Of a DNA stretch of 64,000 bases, positions 23,101 through 35,095 are shown piece by piece. Source of the DNA: Perognathus longimembris pacificus. Taxonomy: Eukaryota; Chordata; Mammalia; Rodentia; Heteromyidae. A program made the translations under genes and the position numbers. Where the stretch lies: contig NC_063176.1 of NCBI RefSeq assembly GCF_023159225.1, positions 7,390,963-7,454,962 of the forward strand. Reading direction: 5' to 3'. The notes beneath the pieces are model-generated. The model had not been told where the DNA came from. It worked only from the letters and a program-made list of their open reading frames with translations, and did not search any database. The first letter of the stretch is position 1; every line of letters begins with the position of its first letter.

Positions 23101-24120
23101 CAGCCAGTGCCTAAGGCGCTCAAATTTGTACCTAAATCTGTTTTCCTGAGCTTGAGAAGAACTTCGTATAAATAGGTCCACCTTGTTCTCTGTTTTTTTT
23201 TTTTTGTTGCTGTTTCTAGTTCAGTAGACCCCTTATAAGGCAATTAACACATTATCTTTTAGTGCCCATGTTAGTTTAGTGGAAAAATAACAAGAGCTAC
23301 AATTCCAAGTACAGTAATACTTGAAATTTCATATTATTTTGATATGTCAGCTATGATTTAAGAAAACAGACTAGATGTTGAGATCAATAATATAATACAA
23401 TGGAACCATTTGTAAACAAGACCTCTTTTTCAGGGTATTAGTTTGAGACATTCTGATGGGTCAATTCCAGGGGTGAATGTAGGGCATATTCCATTACATC
23501 TTGAGTGCACATGGCATTTCTCTATGCAGGTCAATTGTGCCTGATATTGAAACAAGCATTGATTCTGTTCCTTGTGGTACCAATTCTTACTAGAAAGATG
23601 ATGGGTGAAAGGGAGTGAAGTGAGGCTTTGCTAACCTTTCCAGGCACATTGAGCTGTGCAAGTTGAGGGACTTCTTGTGTATAGTATGTTGTACAATCAG
23701 TCATGAATTCTCAGACTATTTTTCTCTTTCCCCCATACAAACAGAGATGCTTCAGGTCTCTTGTGGATTCCAAATAAATATTATTGGATAAATGTGTATT
23801 CTCTTTGGATAGCCTTGATACTTAGTCTTACAGGGCCAACTCAGATTAAACAAGTCACCAATATATCCAAGCACTTCAAAAGTTGTCAAGAATTCATAAA
23901 ATCCATCATTCATTTTAAATTTAAGAATAAGGTCATCCACCAGTTTAATATTTCAATGTTAGCCACAATGTTCAAACTACTCTCAACTGTTGGTTCCAAC
24001 AAGTTCATAGTCAGCATACAAGCTTAAATGATGTCGTGGATAGTTGGGTGACCATAGTGATTCTTACAACCCACTACTATTTTCTGAGAATGAGCTGTGT
24101 GTTACTACTAATATAATTGT
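20193..24120. other. Long stretch with no recognised feature
   Basis: About 3.9 kb without a recognisable gene, RNA or recent transposon, apart from a T12 run near 23,193. The lack of recent SINE or LINE insertions over this length contrasts with the rest of the window. Short open frames (60-88 codons) match nothing I know. Confidence 0.5.
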
Positions 24121-24200
24121 TTTATTTGGCAGTATGGAGATTTGAACCCAGGGCCTTTGACTTGATATGAAACTGCTCTGCCACTTGATACAGTCCAACA
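24121..24200 (-). mobile_element. ID-like SINE monomer, antisense
   Basis: 'tttggcagtatggagatttg', 'aacccagggcctttgacttg' and 'ctctgccacttgatacagtc' give the reversed ID-like unit with its B-box region preserved as 'tttgaaccc'. Confidence 0.65.
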
Positions 24201-24207
24201 GATACTA

Positions 24208-24505
24208 TTTTTTTTTTTAAAGAGGGGTTACAGTTATGTAAGTCAGGTAAAGAGTGCATTTCCTTTTGAACAGTGTTTCTTCATTCCTTATTATCTCCCA
24301 GTTTTCCTCTCCTGATTTCCCTCTCCCCCTAATTATATAGTCTAGTGAGTATCACTGTTGAATTGGATCACCCATTGTCCCATTTCTGGGCTACCTCTCC
24401 CTTTCCCAAGTCAGATAAAGTTATATACAAGACAAAGGGCACAGGAATAAAAAAGTGAAGAAAAAAAGAAGAAGATGAAAAAAAAAGAACCAGAAACAGT
24501 ACAAT
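24208..24505 (-). mobile_element. L1 3' UTR, antisense (3' part of an inverted element)
   Basis: T-run, then 'gaggggttacagttatgtaa', 'gtcaggtaaagagtgcattt', C/T-rich tract, 'agtctagtgagtatcactgt', 'ctctccctttcccaagtcag', and an A-rich stretch. The same order is found at 27.2 and 28.2 kb. It then switches orientation at about 24,505. Confidence 0.75.
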
Positions 24506-24790
24506 GAAAAGACTTGGAAAAATTATACTAAGTGAAGTAAGCCAGACCCAATGACACATAGACTGCATGGATTTCCTCATTTGTAATAACTAGGATATGC
24601 CTATAAATCTACAAGTAAGCATAATCGATAGTAAAGGACAAATAATTGCACCTGGACATGATCAATTAAACGGCAGTCTTAATTATTCATGCATAAGAAC
24701 AAAAGAGCATATTCTTAGGAGAAAATCGCAAGGGCTCAATAGCTATGTGCATGTGATCACATAAAATAATCATATGAAAGGAACTCTGCA
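24506..24790 (+). mobile_element. L1 segment, sense (inverted 5' part of the same element)
   Basis: 'gaaaagacttggaaaaatta', 'tactaagtgaagtaagccag', 'aataactaggatatgcctat' and 'caatagctatgtgcatgtga' read in sense, although the UTR directly to the left reads antisense. In the unrearranged copy at 28.4 kb this block appears reversed ('tgatcacatgtacatagcta'). Confidence 0.75.
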
Positions 24791-26662
24791 AGCAGATGCT
24801 TTCATTTTACTTATCGCTCTTTTTCTTTAATGTATATGCATCAACAAATGTATAGCGTAATGTCCCTAATTTTAGTCAGGACTGTTTCTTTCTGCTTGTT
24901 TTCTCGGGAAATTCTTTTCATTACAGTTTTAAGAAAATAATTATAATTCTACAAGAAAGAAATTGAGAATTAGAGAACAAATGCAACTTGGTAGGTCATA
25001 TGAAATTTTACTCTATTTTTTGAAGCTTTAAAATAATGTACTTAAAAATAATTCAAAATAATTTTAGCAATCAACAAAGACACTTAGTTCTCCAAATCAT
25101 CAATATCAGGGAAAGCACTGTTTTCCCTTTATTAAAGTGTGAACATACTGCTTGTTATTGCAAATCTCAAAATGAGGCAGGATAAGGAAAATGATGGAAG
25201 AATGACTCTGATCCCGGATACACTGGGCACTGAGATGGACATGTCAATGTGCAACAGCGTTGTACAATGTTTTGAAGTTCAGAAAAATAACATTAAACAC
25301 TACTGAATCGGTAAACTTTATGTTTCATACAAAGATAGGAAATTGTAACCTAAATCTTCCTCTTCATTTACTTGCCAGAGAGAAGGAGGAGGAGAGGCAA
25401 GGAGAAAGAAAGGAAGGTAGAGACAGAATTAAAAAATAAGATTAATTAGGCTTTTGTTACTTACCTTTGTCATGAGTTTCTTCTAATACTCTGCTACTCC
25501 TTCAGAATTTGTATAATAGGTGTGAATGTGTATGAGTATTTTATGCATACTATGCATATAATTTAAATTTTGAATCTAGATTTGTCTCACATAAGTTTTC
25601 AGAGTCGTTATCAGTACAAGGTTAGAGAAACTAGAAGGCCAGACATATATTTTACACTAACCTATTTTAGAGTACCTTTAAATTGTATTCAACATAACAG
25701 TTTTATTAAATTCCTTGATTTAAAGTATTACTGAATTGTACTGTGATCTACAGTTCTCAGGTGAAGAGACAAAAATCTTATCAAGCTGAGGAGATGGGAA
25801 TCTAATTCCACAGAACAAAATGTGCTTTTAATAAACTGTGACAAGACAAGAAAGAAAAAGAAAAACATTTAGGAGGCAAAAGATCCAGGTTCAAACTAAT
25901 GAAAACATTCAATCCACATGTCACAGACAAATAAAATAGGAAAGCGAATGGCAAATGGGCACTGACCTCTCAGGAATGCATTTTTTTTCTACCATAGCAA
26001 ACTCACCTTAGAAAAGTAATGGATCCTTGGTAAACATCTATCTTACAGAGAAATGCAGTAAACTCGTTAAAAGAATATACTTTCAGTGAAAGGCAGTCTA
26101 ACTAAAGGAAGATACTTTCCACAATGCAGGAGAAAATAGCTGTAGATTCGCAGCTCATATGTCTGCATACAAAGCACCTGTGTACAGAAGAGGGAAGACT
26201 TGCCTAGGAGATAGCTTCCAAAGCCTGGTACTATCTGAACATAAAACTGGAAATTAAATTTTCTGATACCAAGTAGCATCAACTTATGGACATATGGGAA
26301 ATTATTGAAAAATAAACTCACTACAAAATAAAATTAACAAAAATTACTTACATCATAAGACAATTATTATTTATATTGCTGAATACTAAAAGTATTTGCT
26401 GTGTATTTATTTTTAATATTTTACTAGAAATTAAGGTAAAGCTTTTGCCTAATTTTAGTTTAACCTTACTGAAAAAGACAGTTCCAAACATAGCTCAAAA
26501 TTCATTTTAAGTAAACAATATTGAATTAATATTGTATTATGTCTAGTTGATACAATTACATTTTATTAGTAGGTATTTAAAATTATTTTTTTACTATTAT
26601 TTTTGTCTATAAAGTATTTTGTATGTCACTATAACGTTTTAGAGTTAAGAATTTTGAGACCA
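24791..26662. other. No recognised feature
   Basis: About 1.9 kb of AT-rich sequence with a purine-rich tract at 25,378-25,425 (GGAG/GAAAG units). No gene or repeat assigned. Confidence 0.5.
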
Positions 26663-26855
26663 GGGCTGGGAATGTGGCCTACCAGCTGAGTGCTTGCCTA
26701 CATGAAACTTGCCTGCATGAAGCCCTGGGTTCGATTCCTCAGTACCACATCAACAGAAAAAGCCGGAAGTGGCGCTGTAGCTCAAGAGGTAGAGTGCTAG
26801 CCTTGAGCAAAAGGAAGCCAGGGGCAGTGCTCAGGCCCGGAGTCCACACCCTGGG
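26663..26855 (+). mobile_element. ID-like dimer SINE, tail missing
   Basis: 'gggctgggaatgtggcctac', B box 'ggttcgattcc', linker, then 'gtggcgctgtagctcaagag', 'gccttgagcaaaaggaagcc'. A short duplication within the first unit ('cttgcctacatgaa' and 'cttgcctgcatgaa') lengthens it. It stops near 'gagtccacaccctggga' without an A-tail. Confidence 0.88.
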
Positions 26856-27189
26856 AACTGTATTAGTTTACAGAGCACTCTGTGAGACTGACTCTCTCCC
26901 TGGGCTTGAACTAGTGTTGAACACAATTCTCTCTTCTTAATAGTTCATTAAAATTTAAAACTCCTTCAATTACCTTGTGTCTATTTTATGTCATGCAGAT
27001 ATTGACACTCTTTTAATATATCACACATACATTAACAGGGGTACTTTTCTAAATCAATCTGTTGATATTTTAGATTCTTTATTACCTGTCAGACTTCTTA
27101 CCTAGTATTTGTCTTTCATGATTTTCACTTTGTAATTTCTGTTATCTCATTCTCTAATAGATTATTCTAGTCATGTGTGACTTTGAGCT

Positions 27190-27375
27190 TGCTTTTTTGT
27201 TTATTCTAAAGGTAATATACAGAGGGTTTATAGCTATCTAATCAGGTAAAAAGTGGATTTCTTTTTGGACAATGTCATTCCTTCCCTTGCTCTCTCCAAT
27301 ATCCACCCACAAATTGTATGTTCATTTTCAAACTAGTGTCCAGTAAGTACCATTGCTGCCTTTAAAATTATTTTT
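27190..27375 (-). mobile_element. L1 3' UTR fragment, antisense
   Basis: 'cagagggtttatagctatct', 'aatcaggtaaaaagtggatt', 'ggacaatgtcattccttccc', 'acaaattgtatgttcatttt' and 'agtgtccagtaagtaccatt' parallel the copies at 24.2 and 28.2 kb. The remainder to 27,940 is unassigned. Confidence 0.6.
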
Positions 27376-27944
27376 CAACTGTCAAAATTTGAAACTACTC
27401 TATCACAGTTTCCAGGTATAGATGAATTTATTTCTTTTTCTCTTAGCATGAATAATCGTGTTGATGAATAGCCTGGATGGAGCTGTGTACATCTGACTCT
27501 ATTCAAAGTGTTTGCTATAGTAAACAATTTGATCATCACACAAACCCACATAGGAAGATTTTATTATTAATTCCATGTTTTCTTTTTCAGATTAAGAAAT
27601 GGAGGCAAAGGAAAATTTTAAGTAACTTTCTGGGTTCTCCATTGGAATTCCAATAATTTTGGTTAGTTCTAGAATGTTTCTTGGTTGCATCTTGATTCCT
27701 GGAGGTGGAGCTACTGGGAGCTGATGGAAACATTCGGCCACAAGGCCTTGTTTGAGGTAGAAGGTTATACCTTAAAATTAGATTAGGAGAGTCAGCGCCT
27801 TCCTGGGACTTTAGTTTTCTGCTTTCTGTCTGTCAAGCAGTGACTATTTTTCTTGGCCACAACATTAGGTCTCACTACTGGCCCAGGAACAATGCAGCTA
27901 ATGAACCTGGGCTTATATCTGTAAAGCTGGGAATCAAAACAACT

Positions 27945-28560
27945 CCCAATTTTTCCCTCCTGGACCCCCCACCAGTTATGTAGTTCCTTTTTTTTTTTTT
28001 TTTTGCCAGTCCTGGGGCTTGAATTCTGGGCCTAAGCACTGTCCATGGTTACTGTTTTGCTCTTCCACTTGAGCAACAGTGCCACTTGTGGTTTTTTTTT
28101 TCTATATACGGTGCTGAGGAATTGAACCCAGGGCTTCATGTACATAAGGCAAGCACTCCACCACTGGGCCATATTGCTATCCCCTGTATAGTTCACTTTT
28201 AACATAGTGTCTAGTGTGTATCACTGCTGCATGTATTCACCCTTTATCTCTCCCTTTCTGTGCCCCCTCTTACCTTCCCAAAGACAGATAAACTAACAAA
28301 TAAGACAAGAAAAGTACAGAAAAAAAAAACACAGCAACAGAGAAAAGCCTTCTTTCAATTTCTTAGAGATTGTTTTGGAAAATACTATTTTATATGATCA
28401 CATGTACATAGCTATTGAGCGTTTATGATCCTCTCCTAAAAATAACCTCCTTTGGTCTTACGGTGTGAATATCTATATACTTGTATAATTCATCTGTTCC
28501 AGTGTATTTTTTTAACTTCTGGATTAATAGGCACATTCTACTTACCAAAATGAGGGAAAA
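27945..28560 (-). mobile_element. L1 3' UTR, antisense, carrying a nested SINE
   Basis: L1 text runs from 'ttttccctcctggacccccc' to 'accagttatgtagttc', is interrupted by a SINE, and resumes at 28,185 with 'tgtatagttcacttttaaca', 'tagtgtctagtgtgtatcac', 'ctctccctttctgtgccccc' and 'tgatcacatgtacatagcta'. Older L1 subfamily than the 53.5 kb copy, judged by divergence. Confidence 0.7.
27987..28184 (-). mobile_element. ID-like dimer SINE nested in L1, antisense
   Basis: T18 tail, 'ccagtcctggggcttgaatt', 'ctcttccacttgagcaacag', 'cggtgctgaggaattgaacc', 'aagcactccaccactgggcc'. Imperfect target duplication 'tatgtagttc' / 'tgtatagttc' on either side, both belonging to the host L1. Confidence 0.88.
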
Positions 28561-28586
28561 CATGCAACCCATGTCTCTGAGTTTAG

Positions 28587-28653
28587 CCAGGATCTTCAGA
28601 TCTCAGCCTCCTGAGTAGCTAGGATCACAGGCGTGAGCCACTGGTGCCCGGCT
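28587..28653 (-). mobile_element. B1-like SINE fragment, antisense
   Basis: 'gatcttcagatctcagcctc', 'ctgagtagctaggatcacag' and 'gcgtgagccactggtgcccg' are the reversed head of the 7SL-derived unit of the composite SINE. Its ID-like half is absent. Confidence 0.75.
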
Positions 28654-29194
28654 CTGTTCAGTTTCTTTCAACACAATCCTGCTTTCTGATAGAGGTAGGT
28701 CAGTAGTGCCTTGGTGAATCCTCTCTCTACGTAAGCAGATACCCAAGTTCAAAAGTGAAAAGGCTTTTTGCACCACACATTACTAGTTTCTGAAAGTGAT
28801 CCTTTGATTTACAGAGACAGGGTTTCCAGTTTTTAATGTCAGGATTTCTATTTTGGGCTTTCTTTCTCCATTTCTTTTTCTTCTCTCCTTTCCTCCCAAT
28901 CTTTCATTTATATGTAGAGGGTGGGAATTAGATTCCCTAACAGCTGATGATGAAGTATGGCCAATTAGTTTAACTCCCTCATAACAAGCCCTGGAAACAA
29001 TGGCTGGTAGCTGCTAATTACTTCTTATGAAATGTCATATACACATTATCTTTTTGCCTTAGCTTTAGATTTTAATTTCCATTCTGGGTTAACAAGAAAA
29101 ATCTTGTTAGACCTTTATTCTATTTAATTTGGTATTATTTTTGCTAGTCCTAATGATGCTTGATTAGTGTGTTTCATTGAAGATGCCTGTATTT
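28654..29194. other. No recognised feature
   Basis: Ordinary sequence with a pyrimidine-rich run at about 28,858-28,898. Nothing identified. Confidence 0.5.
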
Positions 29195-29465
29195 GATTCT
29201 TTTGGAAGTACTAGGGTTTGATCTCAGAGCCTACGGGCTCTGTATTCCTTGGGTCACACCTCCAGCCCCTTAGCCATTTTTGAGATAAGATCTGCTTCTT
29301 TGTCTGTGTAGGGCTGACCCGGACTGTGATCCTACTATTTATGCTTCTTGCCATAGTTGAGATGACAAGAACAAAGCTTTCTCTTTTGAGACAGGAGTCT
29401 TATAAACTGTTTACCTAAGATCCTCCTGATTTCCGCCTTCCTGTTTTACTCTTTAAAGTCATGCC
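29195..29465 (-). mobile_element. Composite ID-like + B1-like SINE (long form), antisense
   Basis: 'agtactagggtttgatctca', 'gtcacacctccagcccctta', then B1-like text 'tttgagataagatctgcttc', 'gctgacccggactgtgatcc', and a second B1-like unit 'ttgagacaggagtcttataa', 'aagatcctcctgatttccgc'. Same arrangement as 8.9 and 32.9 kb. Confidence 0.72.
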
Positions 29466-29634
29466 TCTTCGGCAATATACAATTTAATGTTAAAGTTATT
29501 TTTAAATCGCTCCAGAAAAATTCTACTTTTTTTTTTCCAGTCAAGTGAAACGTTGTCTTTTTTAAGGGCTGAATAAAGTAGATGAGATGCCTAGTGTCAC
29601 ATTTTTTTTAGTGAAAAGAAAAATCAACATTCAC
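29466..29634. other. No recognised feature
   Basis: AT-rich spacer between the SINE and the CpG-dense segment. Confidence 0.5.
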
Positions 29635-30095
29635 CGTAGGTCGTAGGACGCATCCTAGGTCGTACGCTCGTAGGCCACGCTCCTAATTATATTACTTGTT
29701 GTTTTCCAGTAATGCGCAAAATGTCACGATCACAATTTTAAAACATACTCGACGGGGTAATTGTTTAATTCAAGGTTAATATCACAAGATGTGAGTGGAG
29801 ACACGGAGACGCTTTGGTTCCTGGCTCCTTCTGCCCACGCACTGCCGAAGCTTCTGCTTTTCTAATCCGTTTAGTGGGTGAGATCACGAGTCTTATCATC
29901 ACGGAGTATGTTTCCAATCACAGTTCTTACACAGAAATGACGAGTAAACATCGAAGGCATGGGATTCGAAATTTCAGTGTGAATCTTAATGTAGGGATAG
30001 AAAGTACATTGGGACTACCACTGGACACTCTCAATGTAAGGGTCGTGGAAGTCCCTTTCATGGGAGGCGTGGCTGCTTCCTGGAAAGATTGAATC
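29635..30095. other. CpG-dense segment with clustered TCGTA repeats
   Basis: About 23 CpG in about 460 bp by my count, in a window where CpG is rare. The left 50 bp carry 'taggtcgta' twice (29,637 and 29,656) and several 'cgtagg' copies. A 92-codon open frame lies at 29,814-30,092 (plus strand), with no recognised domain. No TATA box, splice-site pair or known repeat identified. It could be a regulatory element, a decayed CpG island or an unrecognised repeat. Confidence 0.45.
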
Positions 30096-32893
30096 TGCAC
30101 ATCCCAGCTGGGTTTTCATGTAGATATTTATGGACAGTTACTGATGTATTCAAGCAAAATATGTTTTCAAAGGTGGGACACTCCCCCCTAAAGGTGGCGG
30201 TCTGTTGCATAAAGCTGTCCTAGGACCCATTGCTGGGAAAAGTGCAGACAGCAGTGAGAAATAGTGTTTCAATCGTTTTTGCTAACAATTTGATTTGATC
30301 AAAGAGAAGGCCTCTAACAATCATGATTTGCCGCATAGATTGGAGCTTTTTTACTCAATCTCCAGGCAGGCCCTGTATGCGTGAGCCATTGCTCCAACTT
30401 CACAAAATCCTTTTTGTACATCTGTTTAACTATAATGAAAATGATAAAAAAAAATAAAGTCCTTATTGCGTGTTACAGGACTTTAAACACGATCTAACTT
30501 CTCTATATTATCTTAGTAACTTCACCAATGCTACAGATGTTTAATATGTGACATATTAATGATAGAAATGTTTAATATGTAAGATCATGCACACATCAGA
30601 CAGCTATCTGGGTCATTATATAAATGAGTAAATACATGTGAAATACTAAGAAAAGTGTCAATAATGAATAGTGCCAAGTAACTTGCAAATATGCTTCTCT
30701 TACTCTGATTATTATTCTGGAAGGGTGGACGCATGAAGATTAATTCAAGGATAAAGGAATTCCAGCGGAGTGAAGTCACTTGCTAGGGCTCATTGCGAGA
30801 ATGTGCTAGACTAGAGCAGAGCTTCCATCCCACATCTCTTGGTTGTGTCAGATTGCTGAATATTTTTGCAATGGATTATAAACATCCCAGGCAATTCACT
30901 TTGAAACAGGATGCATTGAATTCACCTTTACTTGCATTTTTACTTTTGAGATTGTTTCATAATAAAAAGAAATGAGAAGTTGTAAATTGCATTCATTCCA
31001 TATTTGCTGCAGTAATGCAACTATGACCGCGTATTTATCAATAAATACTTTCATGTCTCCTAATATTCAATTCTTTCAGGAAAAAAAATGATGAGTAATT
31101 ATAACACCATGAGCCAATGGAACCAGAATGATGAATGCAATGTAGGCAGCACTTGGGAGCGAGTCCATGCTGGAAGTCCATTCCACTTCTGTTTATGCCT
31201 TTGACTGTGCTATGAGATTAAAAAGGCATTTGCATTCATTAAAAAATATTGGTGTGCTGGGAACCCATCCATGCTGTACTCTTTTATTTTCCATTTTAAA
31301 TTTTCTGTATTCGCTAACTGGGCTATTAGGGATAATGATGATGTTAGTTAAGGTGAGTGGCTATTGTTCAAGGGATAAATGGTTATATTATTTTTTTTCA
31401 CTCAGACCATCCTAGAGGAGCACAAATATCCAAGCATAGAAGCCTGGTCGTTGCTAGTGCAGAGAGCAGCGATGCAACATTGAGGGCAGGAGAAGGAACA
31501 CAGCTGGTCTTTCTCTCCCAGGGTGCCTTGCGCCAACAGAAGTAGTAAAGCCTCTGCTCTCATAAGATGGCGATGTTGTTCTACTTTCATGTGATTGCTT
31601 AAGATTCCAGGCAGTGTTTTCTTTCTAGATAGTTTCCGCCTAAATGGCAGAAAAGAAGTTTTACTTCCCCAAATCTAAAATGGTAGAGAGAGTTTGACCT
31701 AAGAATTTCTCTATAGTCTTGTCTCTGAATAAAAAAAATATAGGAGGTCTGGTGATTTCCAAGTATCAGAAATATTTTCCAGCAGGAATACTTAGAATAA
31801 GAATACTTACATAACATTATAATACTTATATAACACTTACATCACATTATAAATTCAAGTGAACAGCTTTTATCTTGTTTGTTTTATGGTGAAAATATGT
31901 CTAAATAGATACATTCTGCAGTTAAATTTCTTCATCCATTGTTTATTTTCCACTTTTTCTGTAACATCTTAAGTGCCATCCCTTTCTCTGCTGAGATTTG
32001 TGACATCCCACACTATCTTCCAACCATTGCCGCTGAGTCTTTCCTTCATATCTAAGCTCTCCAGAATGCTGTAGTTATCCTATGTCATGATTTATTATCA
32101 GCTATTTCCCAGACATTCTAAGTCTTGGAGACCAATACCCAAATTCTTCACTTGTGGTTATTTTAAATGTCTTCCTCACTGTCAAAATGGGTAAAAGAAA
32201 TGTTCAGCATCAAAATGTGAAGGTTAAACATTTATACTTCCTCTTATTAGAGGAGCCATGTGGAAAAACGATCTCTGAGAATTCTAGCTTTCTGACACTA
32301 TAGTTTCAGGTAATAAGTTTCTGGTAGATTCTTGAAGTATGTATTCAGTTGGCTGTAGTGACTAAAATCCATTTACATTTATCGCTGAAGAACTGGTGTG
32401 GCGTTGAGAAGGACACAATGGCAAGCAAGTACTCTTCTGTGTATCCATTTTATATTGAAACTAGGTGACAGATACTTTCCCTGGGACTTTCAGGTATTTT
32501 CTGCGTGGAGGACACTGCAAATATGCAATAGCTTGGTATTTGAATGGGCTTTGTAAATTTAAACACTAAAAAAATCACAGCCAAACTAAATGTGTAAGTA
32601 TAATTTTATATAAGTAGGGTATTTGTTTTTTTGAAGTTTACTCATAAGTCTAAGGTTAATGATATCAGCTGTACTATACTTTTTCTGCTTATCTTCATCC
32701 TTACATCACATTTCCTTCCTTTTATCAAAGAGTTGAAAAAGAATTCTTTGAAGTTTCTGTTGTAGATAAAATAGATATCCTTATGAATGATATATATTAT
32801 TCTGTGATATCAAGATCCTAAAATTATAAAAGCAAAGTTTCTACTTTGTGCCTATCACTCCACCGTCCCCATGATTTCTGTAGCTACTTTGTT
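30096..32893. other. About 2.8 kb with no recognised feature
   Basis: AT-rich. There is a small imperfect duplication of a 'cttacataacattataa'-like unit at about 31,806-31,851. No gene or transposon assigned. Confidence 0.5.
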
Positions 32894-33327
32894 CTTTATT
32901 TGGCAGTACCGGGTTTTGAGCTCAAGGTCATACTTATTAGGTAGGGTTCCACTAAACTATACTTATAATCCTTCTTTGGCTGTTTATTTTTGAGATAGGG
33001 TCTTGCTTCCTGCCTTGGTGTGTGACTGGACTGAGATCCCTCTGTTTTATGCTTTTCATATCATGGTGCTAACAACAGGTGCATACCACTCTATTCAGCT
33101 TCCTGCTAAGATCATACAGTCTCTTGGACTTTTCTTTTTGATCTGGTATGGTGTGGCAGCTCAGCCTCCCACCTGCTTCATAATGACAGGTACATGCCCC
33201 GCACCAGCTACGGCTGGGAAGGGGTCTTGTGAACTTTTCTTCCTAGGCTGTCCTCAAACTGAAATCTTCCCATTCTCAGTCTCTCAAGTAGCTAAATTAT
33301 AGGCATGAACCACTGGCACCTGGCTCC
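32894..33327 (-). mobile_element. Composite ID-like + two B1-like units SINE, antisense
   Basis: 'tttggcagtaccgggttttg' (ID-like, reversed), 'tttgagatagggtcttgctt', 'ggactgagatccctctgttt' (first B1-like unit), then 'tcctaggctgtcctcaaact', 'cattctcagtctctcaagta' and 'ggcatgaaccactggcacct' (second). A 99-codon open frame at 33,003-33,302 lies wholly inside it and is not a gene. Confidence 0.78.
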
Positions 33328-33744
33328 TCTGAGCCTGGAGGGACAAAACCAGGCCACCTTACACACTTTACTCTTGTTAACCTTTGTAGACTCCTTCACC
33401 AAGGCCACTGGGAAGTCTCCATTCATGTAATGTGTGGAATGATCTAGTCTTACTAATTTCCTACTTAAGTCTGGAAGTTCACATTTTAGTAGTGGTGGAT
33501 TACTTTTTAAAGTAAGTTTACAGTATGATAGGTAAGAAGAATTGAAGAGTGCTTGAGCGGATAGAGATGTCCAGGGGAACCACGTTCTAGTTTACTTAAT
33601 GCTTCCTCTCTTGACTTGGGAAAACAGACACCTAAGCCACACCTACCAGGCAAAGACTGATTGGAAGGTGCAACCTCCTTTCCCAGTATCAAATTTAATG
33701 GGAGAAATAAATGATTCATTGGAAGCTCAGTTCCCAAAGTGAGA
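33328..33744. other. No clear feature; may include the left part of the MaLR LTR
   Basis: No confident homology. Divergent LTR text could begin as early as about 33,530. Confidence 0.4.
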
Positions 33745-34092
33745 GAACCTTCCAGAAGTGCGGTGTGCCACAGAGGAATTAGATCACTGAGATTGCTGTC
33801 TGTGAAAGGGATCACTGTAGTGCTCAGGAGGTTTCAGTTAATTCCAGTTAAAGTGGGTTGCAGAGGTGGTAGAGCTAGCCTCCTCAGTCTCTTTCTGGCT
33901 TTTGGTTTTGCCCTGCATTTGTTCTGACATATGCCCCCTGCATTGTGCTGTGTTGCCATCCACGATAAAACTTCCCTCACCAGGTCTGGGCAGATGTAGC
34001 ACCATGCCCTTGAACCTCCCAAACTGAGCCAGGAAAAGCTGTCTTCTTTGTGCTTCACCCCAGCCTCAAATATTGTGCTAAAATAATGGACA
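33745..34092 (+). mobile_element. MaLR-type LTR, sense
   Basis: 'gaggaattagatcactgaga', 'tgtgaaagggatcactgtag', 'gccctgcatttgttctgaca', 'ttccctcaccaggtctgggc', 'gaacctcccaaactgagcca' and 'caaatattgtgctaaaataa' follow the order of a MaLR LTR through its polyadenylation end. Confidence 0.62.
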
Positions 34093-35095
34093 ATACAGAA
34101 TCAGAACTATTCCTTATTCTCTTTCTTCTGTAATTAGATTTCAAGGAAAATAAAGATGAGTTGTCGATAAAAAAAAACTTTCTTCTTCTCCTAGGGACCC
34201 ATGTTTTGATTGTATTTCCATACATGTCTACTTCTTTTTCTCTATGAACTGATGAAATCTGTTCCTGCCAGTCCTCTTGATAGCGCAGTCCAGATAACAA
34301 GAAATAATTGATGAAAGTGCAAGAAAATAATCATAAAAACAAAAATGAATGAAAAGTGCTATTTAAGCTAATGAGGCATATTGAATAATAAAGCACTGAA
34401 TTTATTTTATTTTTGCCTAAGGTGGAATTTAATGAATTTAAGCTTTAAAACATATATTTAAAAGCTTGATCTACTCATAATAATTCCAAGAGTTGACCTT
34501 TAAAGCCAACAAGAGCAGATTTGCTAATTTAGTCAGGAACCATATGATTTCATTGGAAAATATAAAGTTTGATTTCACATTGGATTTGGGAAAGCTGCTT
34601 TTTCTTGGGTTTATAGCCACAAGCAATTGCTTCTAACTTTGTACACACTGTTTTATTTTAGTCTGGGGCGAAACTCTTCATAAACCATCTAATTAATGAA
34701 GATTAATTAATAAAGATGATTCTGCCCTGTTGTGATGGCGATCTCTAGTATTACTAAATAGTTTGTGCTTGTGATGTGTTCTTTGTGTAATAGGATATGA
34801 AAATTTGCTCGAGATATATTCTTTCTTTTTATTTTTTGAGTGGAATATAATTTCCAAGTGTCTCATTTTTTCTAAAGGTTAATTGCTTTAAACCTTTGGT
34901 CTCATTCATTTTCTGCTTATTCTTTAACTATAATTCCAGTTTTAGTCTTAGGAAGTTGCAGATTTGGTGATGAGTAGGAATCTTATAAAGGTCATTCTAT
35001 CCGTCTTGTCCTGTGTTTCTAAATTCTGTTGTGAAAGTGGAAATCAGAAGATATATACACATGGTATGTAAACCTGGCTTCTCATAAAACAGTAT
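34093..35095. other. No recognised feature
   Basis: AT-rich sequence, with TTAAT-type short repeats at 34,690-34,715. Nothing identified. Confidence 0.5.

Noticed and set aside
33003..33302. 99-codon frame
   Set aside because: Wholly within an antisense composite SINE.
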